Origin: Rhizobium sp. NFR07
GTDB lineage: Bacteria > Pseudomonadota > Alphaproteobacteria > Rhizobiales > Rhizobiaceae
Direction of reading: 5' to 3'
Assembly: GCF_900111905.1 (NCBI RefSeq)
Contig: NZ_FOKM01000003.1
Span: 496,001-560,000, forward strand
Length of the DNA stretch: 64,000 nt
In this document: positions 19,881 to 28,037 of the stretch, in pieces
Numbering within the stretch: position 1 is the stretch's first letter
How the letters are laid out: every line of letters starts with the position of its first letter
Translations under genes and position numbers: made by a program
The notes under the pieces: generated by a model
Seen by the model: only the letters and a program-made list of their open reading frames with translations
Databases searched by the model: none
What the model was told of the DNA's origin: nothing

Positions 19881-20657
19881 TCATTTGCCTCCGAGTTTAA
19901 GATTGTTGATTGAAATCAGGAGATCGGTCGAAATGCCGCTCGAGGAAGGCGAGAAAAGCTTGACCGGGTCGTAGGTATCCGTGGGATTTTCGAGTTCCCA
20001 CATCGCCGTGAAGCGTTCCAGGAACTTGCCGACCTTGGCGGGATCCTGAAGATCCTTGATGTCGAGGACATCCTCGATGAATTCGGCCTGGCGATCGATA
20101 TCGGCGGCCATGATTTCGTCCGGCATCTGGAAGGCCGTGCGCACGACCTGCGACAGTGCATCGTCGGCGAGGATCTCCATGCCCGACTTTACCGTCGGCG
20201 CCAGGCGCTCGAAGTAGAGAGCCAGGCGGACGCCCATGTTCTCGGAGCCGGCATCTTCCTCCAGCGTCTGGCGCTGGAACTTGTCGACGACGCCCTTCTG
20301 CGCCGCGTCGAATGCGGTGGCGGCCTCGCCATAGGCTGAGAAATTGAGCGACTTGACCAGCGAGGAGTAACGGCTGTCGGAAAGCTGGTTGGCGAAAGCG
20401 TTCTTGGCGTCGACGCCTTCGGTCAGGACCTTGCGGATGAAAGCCTTGGCATAGGCCATGTCCTCGAGGCCATGGGCCTTCAGCGCATAGTTATAGATGC
20501 GGCTGTCGGCCATGAAGTCGTCGACCGACTTTATGTCGCCGATCTTGGAGAGGTAATACTCGGTCTCGCGCGCCACGTCCGGCTGTTCGGCGACGCGCGC
20601 CAGCGACTTGTTCAGGTCGCGACTGATCATCGTATAGCTGGTGTAAGTGGTGATCAC
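19881..20657 (-). CDS. DUF1217 flagellar-cluster protein
   Basis: 258 residues, almost entirely helical, soluble, no signal peptide. It resembles DUF1217 proteins, which in alphaproteobacteria lie in flagellar clusters (established association; molecular role unknown to me). First gene of the minus-strand operon running to fliP, divergent from motA, with about 190 bases between them that must contain both promoters. A rod- or hook-related helical secreted subunit would fit the helical ends, but this is speculation. Confidence 0.75.
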   Translation of the reverse strand: MITTYTSYTMISRDLNKSLARVAEQPDVARETEYYLSKIGDIKSVDDFMADSRIYNYALKAHGLEDMAYAKAFIRKVLTEGVDAKNAFANQLSDSRYSSLVKSLNFSAYGEAATAFDAAQKGVVDKFQRQTLEEDAGSENMGVRLALYFERLAPTVKSGMEILADDALSQVVRTAFQMPDEIMAADIDRQAEFIEDVLDIKDLQDPAKVGKFLERFTAMWELENPTDTYDPVKLFSPSSSGISTDLLISINNLKLGGK

Positions 20658-20844
20658 GGCGGGTAGGTCCTGGTCCGCGCCCGGGACGGGCGATGCGCGA
20701 AACGGTCCATCCGCTCCGGTGCCCGGAAACTATTGGCGAAGACTTGCGCGAAGCTGTTGAGAAAACCGGCGTTTCGGGCCAGCTTCACGCAAGCCAAGCG
20801 CCGTATCCCCAAAGCCGAACGAAAAGATCGAGCGCAGGTACGCG

Positions 20845-21714
20845 ATGAATATTGTTATCGGATTTGTTATCACCGTCGGCTGTATTCTGGGCGGCTTCAT
20901 GGCCATGGGCGGTCACTTGGACGTCCTGTTCCAGCCTTACGAACTTCTGATCATCGGTGGCGCCGGCCTTGGCGGTTTCATCATGGCCAACCCGATGAAG
21001 GTGGTGAAGGATAGCGGCAAGGCGATCGGGGAGGCATTCAAGAACTCCGTTCCCAAGGAACGTCACTATCTCGACGTTCTTGGCTGCCTCTATTCCCTGA
21101 TGCGCGACCTCAGAACCAAGTCGCGCAACGAGATCGAAGCCCATATCGACAATCCAGAAGAATCGACGATCTTCCAGGCGGCGCCCAGCGTTCTGAAGAA
21201 CAAGGAACTGACCGCCTTCATCTGCGACTACGTTCGCCTGATCATCATCGGCAACGCCCGCAGCCACGAGATCGAGGCCCTCATGGACGAGGAACTCGAC
21301 ACGATGTTTGCCGACAAGATGAAGCCCTATCACGCGATCACGGCGATGGGTGATTCCTTCCCGGCCATCGGTATCGTCGCGGCGGTTCTCGGCGTCATCA
21401 AGGCCATGGGCAAGATCAACGAGAGCCCGGAAGTGCTGGGCGGCCTCATCGGCGCAGCACTCGTCGGCACCATGCTCGGCATCTTCCTGTCCTACTCGCT
21501 CTGCAACCCGCTCACCTCGCAGATCAAGATCGTCCGCAACAAGCAGCACCGCCTCTACGTCATCGTCAAGCAAACGCTGCTTGCCTACATGAACGGCTCG
21601 GTGCCGCAGGTTGCGCTCGAATACGGCCGCAAGACGATCACCAACAAGGAACGTCCTTCGATCGACTCCGTCGAGCAGGAAATGATGAACCCGGGCGGTG
21701 AGAAGGCTGCCTGA
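20845..21714 (+). CDS. motA: Flagellar motor stator protein MotA
   Basis: 289 residues. Proton-conducting stator subunit with four membrane helices: two at the N-terminus (about 1-50) and two at about 170-225 ([40 protein letters not shown]). Between them lies the cytoplasmic loop that contacts FliG. MotB is not in the window. It heads the motA-fliM-fliN-fliG series and is separated from fliM by 2 bases. Confidence 0.97.
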   Translation: MNIVIGFVITVGCILGGFMAMGGHLDVLFQPYELLIIGGAGLGGFIMANPMKVVKDSGKAIGEAFKNSVPKERHYLDVLGCLYSLMRDLRTKSRNEIEAHIDNPEESTIFQAAPSVLKNKELTAFICDYVRLIIIGNARSHEIEALMDEELDTMFADKMKPYHAITAMGDSFPAIGIVAAVLGVIKAMGKINESPEVLGGLIGAALVGTMLGIFLSYSLCNPLTSQIKIVRNKQHRLYVIVKQTLLAYMNGSVPQVALEYGRKTITNKERPSIDSVEQEMMNPGGEKAA

Positions 21715-21716
21715 CG

Positions 21717-22664
21717 ATGACCAATGATGCCGCGACGGAAAGACCTGCCATGGATCATGCGCTTCTTGCCAAGCTGACCGGCGGACTGGGCGACCGGGCC
21801 ACGATCGAAAAGATCAGCGCGGATTTCGGCACGCTCTACGCCGAGTTCCTGCCGGATGTCTTCAACAGCGAGACCGGCATCAACATCACCGTCTCCTATG
21901 TCGGCTGCAGCTCCGGCCTGATGACCGATCTGGTCGCTGGCCTGGGCGACACCTTCGCGCTTGCCGACGGCTCGCTGCGCAACTGGTCGCCGAACTTCGT
22001 GGTCGCCTGCGGCAACAGCTTCGTGATTGCCTTGATGGAGATGATGCTCGGCGCCGAACCGGCAAGCATTCACCAGCCGATCGAACGGCCGCTGTCTGAT
22101 ATCGAACTCGACCTCGCGACCATGGTGTTCGAGCGCATCGGCAACGTGCTTCGCTCGGGCGTCAACGCGGCCGGCGGCTTCGAGACGCTGCTCGAGCGCC
22201 CGCACAATGCCGAGGATCGGGCAAAGCCGGACGAGGCGATCGCGCCTGAATTCGGCGTGACAATCAGGCTCGGCATCGAGCTCGGATCGGTGAAGTCGGA
22301 ATTCGCCCTGGTCGTGCCGCAGCGCGCCTTCCTGAAGACGCAGGTCGTCGTACCCAAGCCGAAGGGCCAGTTGCCGAAGAGCAAGCAGGAATGGGCCGAC
22401 CGGATGAACGAGCAGGTGCGTCGCAGCCAGGTGACGCTGGAGGCACGCATCCGCCTCCAGAGCCTGACGCTCGGCACCATTTCGCGGCTTGCTGCCGGCG
22501 ACGTGATCGCCTTCCAGGACAAGGGCGATGTGCAGGTTCAGGTCAGCGCCAACGGCAAGGACATGTATTCGTGCGAATTTGGACGTTCCGGCGAGCGCTA
22601 TACAGTTCGCGTAAAGGATAACATCAGCACCGACGACGAGATTCTAAGACATCTGATAGGCTAA
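21717..22664 (+). CDS. fliM: Flagellar switch protein FliM (divergent)
   Basis: 315 residues. C-ring switch protein. Middle CheC-like domain (about 40-210) and C-terminal SpoA domain (about 230-310; LGTISRLAAGDVIAFQDKG). The N-terminus, MTNDAATERPAMDHALLAKL, lacks a clear LSQ-x-EIDALL peptide, the usual CheY docking site; MDHALL may be a degenerate remnant. Divergent FliM is common in rhizobia. Followed 64 bases later by fliN. Confidence 0.9.
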   Translation: MTNDAATERPAMDHALLAKLTGGLGDRATIEKISADFGTLYAEFLPDVFNSETGINITVSYVGCSSGLMTDLVAGLGDTFALADGSLRNWSPNFVVACGNSFVIALMEMMLGAEPASIHQPIERPLSDIELDLATMVFERIGNVLRSGVNAAGGFETLLERPHNAEDRAKPDEAIAPEFGVTIRLGIELGSVKSEFALVVPQRAFLKTQVVVPKPKGQLPKSKQEWADRMNEQVRRSQVTLEARIRLQSLTLGTISRLAAGDVIAFQDKGDVQVQVSANGKDMYSCEFGRSGERYTVRVKDNISTDDEILRHLIG

Positions 22665-22728
22665 TTCTTAGGTCCTAGAATTTCGCACAAGGCAGGCTGA
22701 CGCAAGTTTCAACGGGAATAATGGTCTC

Positions 22729-23355
22729 ATGGCTACGAAAAAGACACCACTCACCGACGACGATTCTCTGATGCCGGTCGGCAATGATGCCGATCTGGAT
22801 CAGGCTATCGACGACCTGCGCGGCGTCCTCAAGGCGGATGCCACCACCGAAACGGAATTCGGCGCCGAATTTGCAACGCCGGCCGGCAGCGATTTCGGCG
22901 GCGGTGACTTCGGGATGCCTGGCGACGGTGCCGCGGCATTCGGCGGCGGCGATTTCGGCGCATCCACCGATTTCGGTGGTTCGAGCGATTTCGGCGGCAC
23001 CAGTGATTTCGGCGGCACGAGCGACTTCGGTGGCACCAGTGACTTCGGCGGCTCGGACTTTGCCAGTGGCGGCGAGTTCAAGGAACCGGGCAGCGCGCTG
23101 ACCGCCAATCTCGACCTGATCATGGATATCCCGATCGATGTCGAGATCGTGCTCGGATCGAGCCGCATGCAGGTCTCCGGCCTGATGAGCCTTGAAGAGG
23201 GTGCAACGATCGCACTCGACAAGAGGATCGGAGAGCCGGTCGAGATCATGGTGAATGGCCGCCGCATCGGCAAGGGCGAGATCACCGTACTGGAGAATGA
23301 CGATACCCGCTTCGGCGTTAAACTGACGGAAGTCTTAAGCGCCAAACGAACCTGA
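22729..23355 (+). CDS. fliN: Flagellar switch protein FliN with DFGG-repeat N-terminal extension
   Basis: 208 residues, longer than typical FliN (about 110-140). The C-terminal 85 residues are the SpoA domain ([20 protein letters not shown], then [20 protein letters not shown]). The N-terminal half is low complexity: acidic and Gly/Phe-rich with tandem DFGGTS repeats (about residues 80-110). The extension probably forms a flexible tail of the C ring. A similar DFG-rich stretch occurs in FliF in this window. Confidence 0.93.
   Translation: MATKKTPLTDDDSLMPVGNDADLDQAIDDLRGVLKADATTETEFGAEFATPAGSDFGGGDFGMPGDGAAAFGGGDFGASTDFGGSSDFGGTSDFGGTSDFGGTSDFGGSDFASGGEFKEPGSALTANLDLIMDIPIDVEIVLGSSRMQVSGLMSLEEGATIALDKRIGEPVEIMVNGRRIGKGEITVLENDDTRFGVKLTEVLSAKRT
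22969..23055 (+). repeat. 18-bp tandem repeats in fliN (DFGG(T/S)S)
   Basis: Four full 18-base units starting at 22969, 22987, 23005 and 23023 plus a partial fifth at 23041, encoding [29 protein letters not shown]. High DNA similarity makes this a candidate length-variable locus. Confidence 0.9.
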
Positions 23356-23384
23356 TCCCGATGTAGGGACAGAGAGGCAAGACC

Positions 23385-24437
23385 ATGATGGACTTTGAAG
23401 ATTTCGGGGGCGCGCTGTCGACGCAACCGTTATCCAAGGCGGAAAGAGCGGCGGCCGTGTTGCTTGCGATGGGCAAGGACGTGGCCGGCAAGCTATTGAA
23501 GTATTTCACCCAGAGCGAGCTGCAGACGATCATTGCCTCGGCGCAGACGCTTCGGGCCATTCCACCGGATGAGCTTCTCCAACTCGTCAACGAATTCGAA
23601 GACCTGTTCACCGAAGGCACCGGCCTGATGGACAACGCGGCCGCCATCGAGGGCATCCTCGAGGCCGGCCTGACGCCGGAAGAAGTCGACGGTCTGCTCG
23701 GACGCCGCACCGCCTTCCAGGCCTACGAAGCGTCTATCTGGGACCGTCTGCAGGATGCCGACCCGGTCTTCGTCAGCAAGTTCCTGTCGCGCGAACATCC
23801 GCAGACGATTGCCTACATCCTTTCCATGATGCCATCGTCATTCGGCGCCAAGGTGCTGATGCAGCTTTCCGAAAGCCGCCGCCCGGACATCATGAACAGA
23901 ACCGTCAACATGAAGTCGGTCAGCCCCAAGGCCGCGCAGATCATCGAGAACCGCGTCGTCGAACTGATCGACGCCATCGAGGCGGAACGCAACTCGACCG
24001 GTACCGCGAAGGTTGCCGAACTGATGAACGAACTCGAGAAGAAGCAGGTCGATACCCTGCTCGACTCGCTCGAGACGATCAGCAAGGAAGCAGCGACCAA
24101 AGTTCGTCCGAAGATCTTCCTCTTCGAAGACCTCATGTTCATGCCGCAGCGCAGCCGCGTCATGCTGCTCAACGACGTCGCAGGCGACATCCTCACGATG
24201 GCGCTTCGCGGCGCCAGCGCCGAGATCAAGGAATGTGTCCTGTCTTCGATCAGCCCGCGTGCGCGCCGCATGATCGAGGCGGATCTTCAGGTCCAGGGCG
24301 CAACGCTCAACCCGCGTGAAGTGGCCATGGCCCGCCGCGCGGTTGCCCAGGAAGCGATCCGGCTTGCCAATGGCGGCCAGATCCTTCTGAAGGAAGAGCC
24401 GAAGGACGAAGACCAGAAAAGCTCCGAAGCGGCCTGA
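23385..24437 (+). CDS. fliG: Flagellar motor switch protein FliG
   Basis: 350 residues. Rotor protein that couples MotA to the C ring. N-terminal domain (LSKAERAAAVLLAMGKDVAG) binds FliF; the middle domain contains the EHPQTIAYIL motif; the C-terminal domain has IFLFEDLMFMPQRSRVMLLN with the charged torque helix. The tail (KEEPKDEDQKSSEAA) is acidic and disordered. A strong terminator follows, so fliG ends the motA transcript. Confidence 0.96.
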   Translation: MMDFEDFGGALSTQPLSKAERAAAVLLAMGKDVAGKLLKYFTQSELQTIIASAQTLRAIPPDELLQLVNEFEDLFTEGTGLMDNAAAIEGILEAGLTPEEVDGLLGRRTAFQAYEASIWDRLQDADPVFVSKFLSREHPQTIAYILSMMPSSFGAKVLMQLSESRRPDIMNRTVNMKSVSPKAAQIIENRVVELIDAIEAERNSTGTAKVAELMNELEKKQVDTLLDSLETISKEAATKVRPKIFLFEDLMFMPQRSRVMLLNDVAGDILTMALRGASAEIKECVLSSISPRARRMIEADLQVQGATLNPREVAMARRAVAQEAIRLANGGQILLKEEPKDEDQKSSEAA

Positions 24438-24461
24438 TAAAAGTTGATGCACGAGGAAGGA

Positions 24462-24497
24462 AGCGGAGCAGCTCGTCTGCTCCGCTTTCGTTTTTTT
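24462..24497 (+). terminator. Strong terminator after fliG
   Basis: Perfect 10-bp stem AGCGGAGCAG / CTGCTCCGCT with a CTCGT loop followed by TTCGTTTTTTT, 24 bases after the fliG stop. It separates motA-fliM-fliN-fliG from flhB. Confidence 0.95.
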
Positions 24498-24609
24498 CGG
24501 GCGGCAATCCCCGTCATCCCCAGTCTTTATGTTGACTCGATTCGCGCCTAACGCGCCTTCCGATAATCATGGGCGACCTGAGTGACCGATTCGCTCGAAG
24601 GATGGTGCC

Positions 24610-25689
24610 TTGTCGGACGAAGATAAAGACAGCAAAACAGAAGAGCCGACAGCGAAAAAAATGTCGGATGCCGCGGAGAAGGGTAACGTTCCCTTTTCCC
24701 GCGAACTGCCTCTTTTTGCCTCCACGCTGGCCTTCTACGTCTTCCTCGTCTTCTTCCTGCCGTCCGGGTTTGCGCGGATCGGCGAGACATTGAGGGACCT
24801 GTTCGAGCAGCCGGACCAGTGGCGGCTGGAAAACACGCCCGATGTCGTTTCGCTCGGCGCTCATCTCGGCTGGGCAATGGCGGCGTTTCTGGTGCCGCCG
24901 CTCCTGCTCTTCATGATCTTCGGCCTCGGCGCATCGATTTCCCAGAACATGCCGTCCTTCGTACTCGAGCGCATTCGGCCGCAGATGGAGCGGGTCTCGC
25001 CGGTCAAGGGCTTCAAGCGTATCTACAGCGGCCCCGGCCTGGTCGAGTTCGGCAAGTCGCTGTTCAAGATTCTGGTCGTCTCGGTCATCATGTATTTTGT
25101 GCTGCGCGGCGAGTTTTTCGCCTCGTTGAACGCGATGTTCTCCGACCCGCAGACCATTCTGGTCAAGCTCGACGGCATCGTCCGCAAGATGGCCGTGGTG
25201 CTGATGCTTTCGGCGGGTCTGCTTGCCGTCGTCGACGTGCTCTGGACCCGGCATCACTGGTACAGCCAGCTGCGCATGACCAAGCAGGAAATCAAGGACG
25301 AATACAAGCAGTCGCAGGGCGACCCGATCGTCAAGCAGCGCCAGAGGGCAGTTGCTCGCGACCGCGCCCGCCGCCGGATGATCAACAACGTGCCGCGCGC
25401 CACGCTCGTCATCGCCAACCCGACCCACTACGCGGTGGCGCTGCGTTATGTCCGCGAGGAAAACGACGCTCCGATCGTCGTCGCCAAGGGCCAGGACCTG
25501 ATTGCGTTGCGAATTCGCGAGATCGCGGAAGAGAACAATATTCCCGTTTTCGAGGATCCGCCGCTTGCACGCTCCATGTTTGCGCAAGTCTCGGTAGATA
25601 GTGTGATCCCAGCAGTCTTCTACAAGGCTGTGGCAGAACTCGTGCACCGGGTTTACGCGTCCCGGTCGCCTAGAAAACGGACACGCTGA
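24610..25689 (+). CDS. flhB: Flagellar export switch protein FlhB
   Basis: 359 residues. Export-gate membrane protein that switches substrate specificity. The start is TTG at 24610, preceded by GAAGGATGG; the sequence (M)[16 protein letters not shown] is the usual FlhB beginning and no ATG upstream fits. Four membrane helices fall at about 30-215. The cytoplasmic domain contains the self-cleavage motif NPTH ([14 protein letters not shown]). It lies after the fliG terminator, so it needs its own promoter. Confidence 0.95.
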   Translation: MSDEDKDSKTEEPTAKKMSDAAEKGNVPFSRELPLFASTLAFYVFLVFFLPSGFARIGETLRDLFEQPDQWRLENTPDVVSLGAHLGWAMAAFLVPPLLLFMIFGLGASISQNMPSFVLERIRPQMERVSPVKGFKRIYSGPGLVEFGKSLFKILVVSVIMYFVLRGEFFASLNAMFSDPQTILVKLDGIVRKMAVVLMLSAGLLAVVDVLWTRHHWYSQLRMTKQEIKDEYKQSQGDPIVKQRQRAVARDRARRRMINNVPRATLVIANPTHYAVALRYVREENDAPIVVAKGQDLIALRIREIAEENNIPVFEDPPLARSMFAQVSVDSVIPAVFYKAVAELVHRVYASRSPRKRTR

Positions 25690-25694
25690 GCGTC

Positions 25695-26129
25695 ATGAAG
25701 AAATGTACCTACTCTACCGACCGCGAACAGATCGTTGCTACCGCCATCAGCCCGGTGGCTTCGGAGCTGAGGCTGCTGGATGCAGCCGACCTCATCTCGC
25801 TCCTGCGGTTCGAGTGTTACAGTAGCCTTTCAGACCTCGTATCATCGGCGGCAGAGCTTTATTTTCATCCGGGAACGGTCAGTTTCGGCGCCGGCGGCGA
25901 CTATTCGCTCGACTGGGGCGGCCTGCCCGCCGTGACGCTCGATCTCGAAATCAAGCCGCGCGGAGTATCCGTCTACGCACGTCTTCGGCTTGCCGACACC
26001 AAGGCCGGGCTCGAGATCGACCATATCGCGTTCCAGGACCCGTCGGACAGCCCCGATGAAAATACCGCGTTTCTGGAGCGGAGCCTGCGCGAATCAAAAT
26101 TCGTGACCGGCGAAGTCTCGACGCATTGA
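25695..26129 (+). CDS. Conserved hypothetical protein downstream of flhB
   Basis: 144 residues, starting 5 bases after the flhB stop and surely co-transcribed. Soluble, mixed alpha/beta, no signal peptide or known motif. Short acidic segment near residue 120 (DPSDSPDEN). It converges on visR. Unknown; context suggests a flagella-related accessory protein. Confidence 0.65.
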   Translation: MKKCTYSTDREQIVATAISPVASELRLLDAADLISLLRFECYSSLSDLVSSAAELYFHPGTVSFGAGGDYSLDWGGLPAVTLDLEIKPRGVSVYARLRLADTKAGLEIDHIAFQDPSDSPDENTAFLERSLRESKFVTGEVSTH

Positions 26130-26134
26130 CGCCG

Positions 26135-26155
26135 GGCGCCCGCTGACAGGGCGCC
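26135..26155. terminator. Possible bidirectional hairpin between converging genes
   Basis: 7-bp stem GGCGCCC / GGGCGCC with a GCTGACA loop, between the ends of the flhB unit and visR. No U-run, so weak support. Confidence 0.35.
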
Positions 26156-26171
26156 GACCCAGACCCTAAGA

Positions 26172-26918
26172 TCAGTGGATGTAGCCAAGGCGGATCGCCT
26201 TGGCGATCGCCTGGATGCGGTTGACCGAATCAAGCTTGATCGTCGCGGAGCCGAGATAGGCATTCACCGTATGCACGGAAAGGCCGAGCTTCTCGGCGAT
26301 TTCTTCGCTGATGCGACCGTCGCCTGCGAGCTGCAGGCAGGCGATTTCCCTCTCGCTCAGGGTTTCGGCCGGTACGCTGCGGCGCTCCTCGAGCGCCAGA
26401 AGGTCCATCATGACCTGACAGCTGCGGACGTGCTGGTCGATGATAAGGTCGCTGCTGAGATCGATCGACGAGGCGAGGAACAGCACGTAGCCGTTTCCGA
26501 GCGCGCCGAGACGTACGGGGAAAGCGATGCCGGCAAAGGGAAGAACCCTCGGCTCCAGGCGGCGGACGAGCGTGGCGAGGTCACCCGCCTCGGCAAAGCT
26601 CGAGCTTTCCGTTCCCGTCCAGATGAGCGGGAGAAGCGACATCTCCATATGATCGAGAAGAGCCTCACCATAGGCCTCGACGAGAAGATCGTGATGACCC
26701 GTGCCGGCCGTGCCCCAGTTTTCCAGTTCGCAGATCAGCTTGCGCTTGTTCGGCATGCCGGCGCCTGTGACGCGCAGCACGACGAAATTGCGTGCCCGCA
26801 ACGTCTTCTGCATCGCCACCAGCTTGGGAAAGATGTCAGACCTGCTGGCGGCCCGCTGCAGCCGAAGATATTGAATATTGCCCGTTCCCTCTCCCATGCC
26901 GCTGCGCGAATACCCCAT
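26172..26918 (-). CDS. visR: LuxR-family flagellar master regulator VisR
   Basis: 248 residues from the ATG at 26918 (AGGAAGG just upstream). N-terminal ligand-binding-like domain (about 15-165) and C-terminal LuxR helix-turn-helix (LSEREIACLQLAGDGRISEE then IAEKLGLSVHTVNAYLGSAT). In Sinorhizobium VisN and VisR act together as the top activator of flagellar, motility and chemotaxis genes, through Rem. Located 11 bases after visN; the pair is a bicistron. Confidence 0.93.
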   Translation of the reverse strand: MGYSRSGMGEGTGNIQYLRLQRAASRSDIFPKLVAMQKTLRARNFVVLRVTGAGMPNKRKLICELENWGTAGTGHHDLLVEAYGEALLDHMEMSLLPLIWTGTESSSFAEAGDLATLVRRLEPRVLPFAGIAFPVRLGALGNGYVLFLASSIDLSSDLIIDQHVRSCQVMMDLLALEERRSVPAETLSEREIACLQLAGDGRISEEIAEKLGLSVHTVNAYLGSATIKLDSVNRIQAIAKAIRLGYIH

Positions 26919-26929
26919 GTCCAGCCTTC

Positions 26930-27667
26930 CTACACCAGGTTGTTTCGCACCGCATAGGCGATGGCTTCGGATCGCGTCTTTGTCGCTGTCTTGCGCATGA
27001 CGCTGGTGATGTAGTTGTTGATGGTGTTGCGGGATATGCCGAGGATGACGGCAATCTCGTCGCTGGTCTTGCCCTCTGCGATCCAGAACAGGCATTCCAG
27101 CTCGCGCTCCGTCAGTTCGAAGTCGCGTTCGGATCGGGCGTCATGGGCTTCAACGAAGCTTGCGCCATAGGCGGCGAACAGCCCAACTTCCTTCAGCCTC
27201 TCCTGCGACAGGATGATCCCTTCGGGAAACAGCAGCATCAGGGAGAACCGGATTCGGCCGACACAGAACATCAGTGAGCAATATTGCCGGCTGATTTCCT
27301 CCGGCGGCAATACATCGTCAGGCAGGAGCGAGAAGCTCGGTGTCAGCAGGGAGAGACATTTCTCCAGTTCGGTCGAGCGCGCATAGCCGCTCGCAAGGTC
27401 CGAGCCGAGCCGGCGGACCAGGTCGAAGGGCCAGTTCGACGTGACGATGAAGTCGAGCCCCTGCTCCTGGACAAGGTCATACCGGGCAAGCAGGAAATGG
27501 GACGCGCCGACATAATCCGCCAGCAGCTTCATGACTGCCTGGACGTTGTTCGATGCAGAGGCAATGCTCAGCCGCCTGACAAGCTGCTCCCTGGACAGGA
27601 TCTTGGTCGACGCGGCATCCGCGTTCAGACCCGTCCCCGCTGTCGCGCCCTGATTTGGCAGCTCCAT
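26930..27667 (-). CDS. visN: LuxR-family flagellar master regulator VisN
   Basis: 245 residues. N-terminal autoinducer-binding-like domain (about 30-165) and C-terminal HTH (LTERELECLFWIAEGKTSDE, ISRNTINNYITSVMRKTATK). Partner of VisR. A 370-base region upstream, shared with the fliF terminator, should contain its promoter; expression is likely separate from the fliF operon. Confidence 0.93.
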   Translation of the reverse strand: MELPNQGATAGTGLNADAASTKILSREQLVRRLSIASASNNVQAVMKLLADYVGASHFLLARYDLVQEQGLDFIVTSNWPFDLVRRLGSDLASGYARSTELEKCLSLLTPSFSLLPDDVLPPEEISRQYCSLMFCVGRIRFSLMLLFPEGIILSQERLKEVGLFAAYGASFVEAHDARSERDFELTERELECLFWIAEGKTSDEIAVILGISRNTINNYITSVMRKTATKTRSEAIAYAVRNNLV

Positions 27668-27982
27668 TCGCTTTACGCTCCCTGCGCAGTCTGATCTGCT
27701 CGTTTCATCTGCAGCGTCAAACGCGCGTGACCTTCAAGGTTCCGCCAAAACTTTTCCGGCCTGACGGAGTGCTCATCACCCTATCACCAAAAAGCCATCT
27801 TTTTGCCTCGCCCTCGACACCAAGCAATTTCCTTGGCGCAGATAGTCAACGGCACGAATCATAGGGATTGTAGGCCAGACACGCCGAATTACCATGCTGT
27901 GGGCCTGTGTTTCCCCAGAGGAGCATGGTCACAAAACGCATGGCTGAAGGTCGACCATGCAATTATGTCACGGAAATCGAAC
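27668..27982. other. visN upstream region
   Basis: About 310 bases without a convincing gene on either strand; AT-richer than its flanks in the 27760-27900 section. Presumed visNR promoter and regulatory region; no specific operator identified. Confidence 0.5.
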
Positions 27983-28011
27983 AAAAAAGGGCCGAATTGT
28001 GTCGGCCCTTT
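27983..28011 (-). terminator. Terminator of the chemotaxis-fliF operon
   Basis: Perfect 10-bp stem AAAGGGCCGA / TCGGCCCTTT with an ATTGTG loop and an A-run giving U's on the minus strand, 27 bases after the fliF stop. Confidence 0.92.
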
Positions 28012-28037
28012 GATGATCATATTTTTGTGAGCGGGTG

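Noticed and set aside
24514..25647. 377-residue frame opposite flhB
   Set aside because: Antisense shadow with His/Asp/Gln-rich low-complexity sequence.
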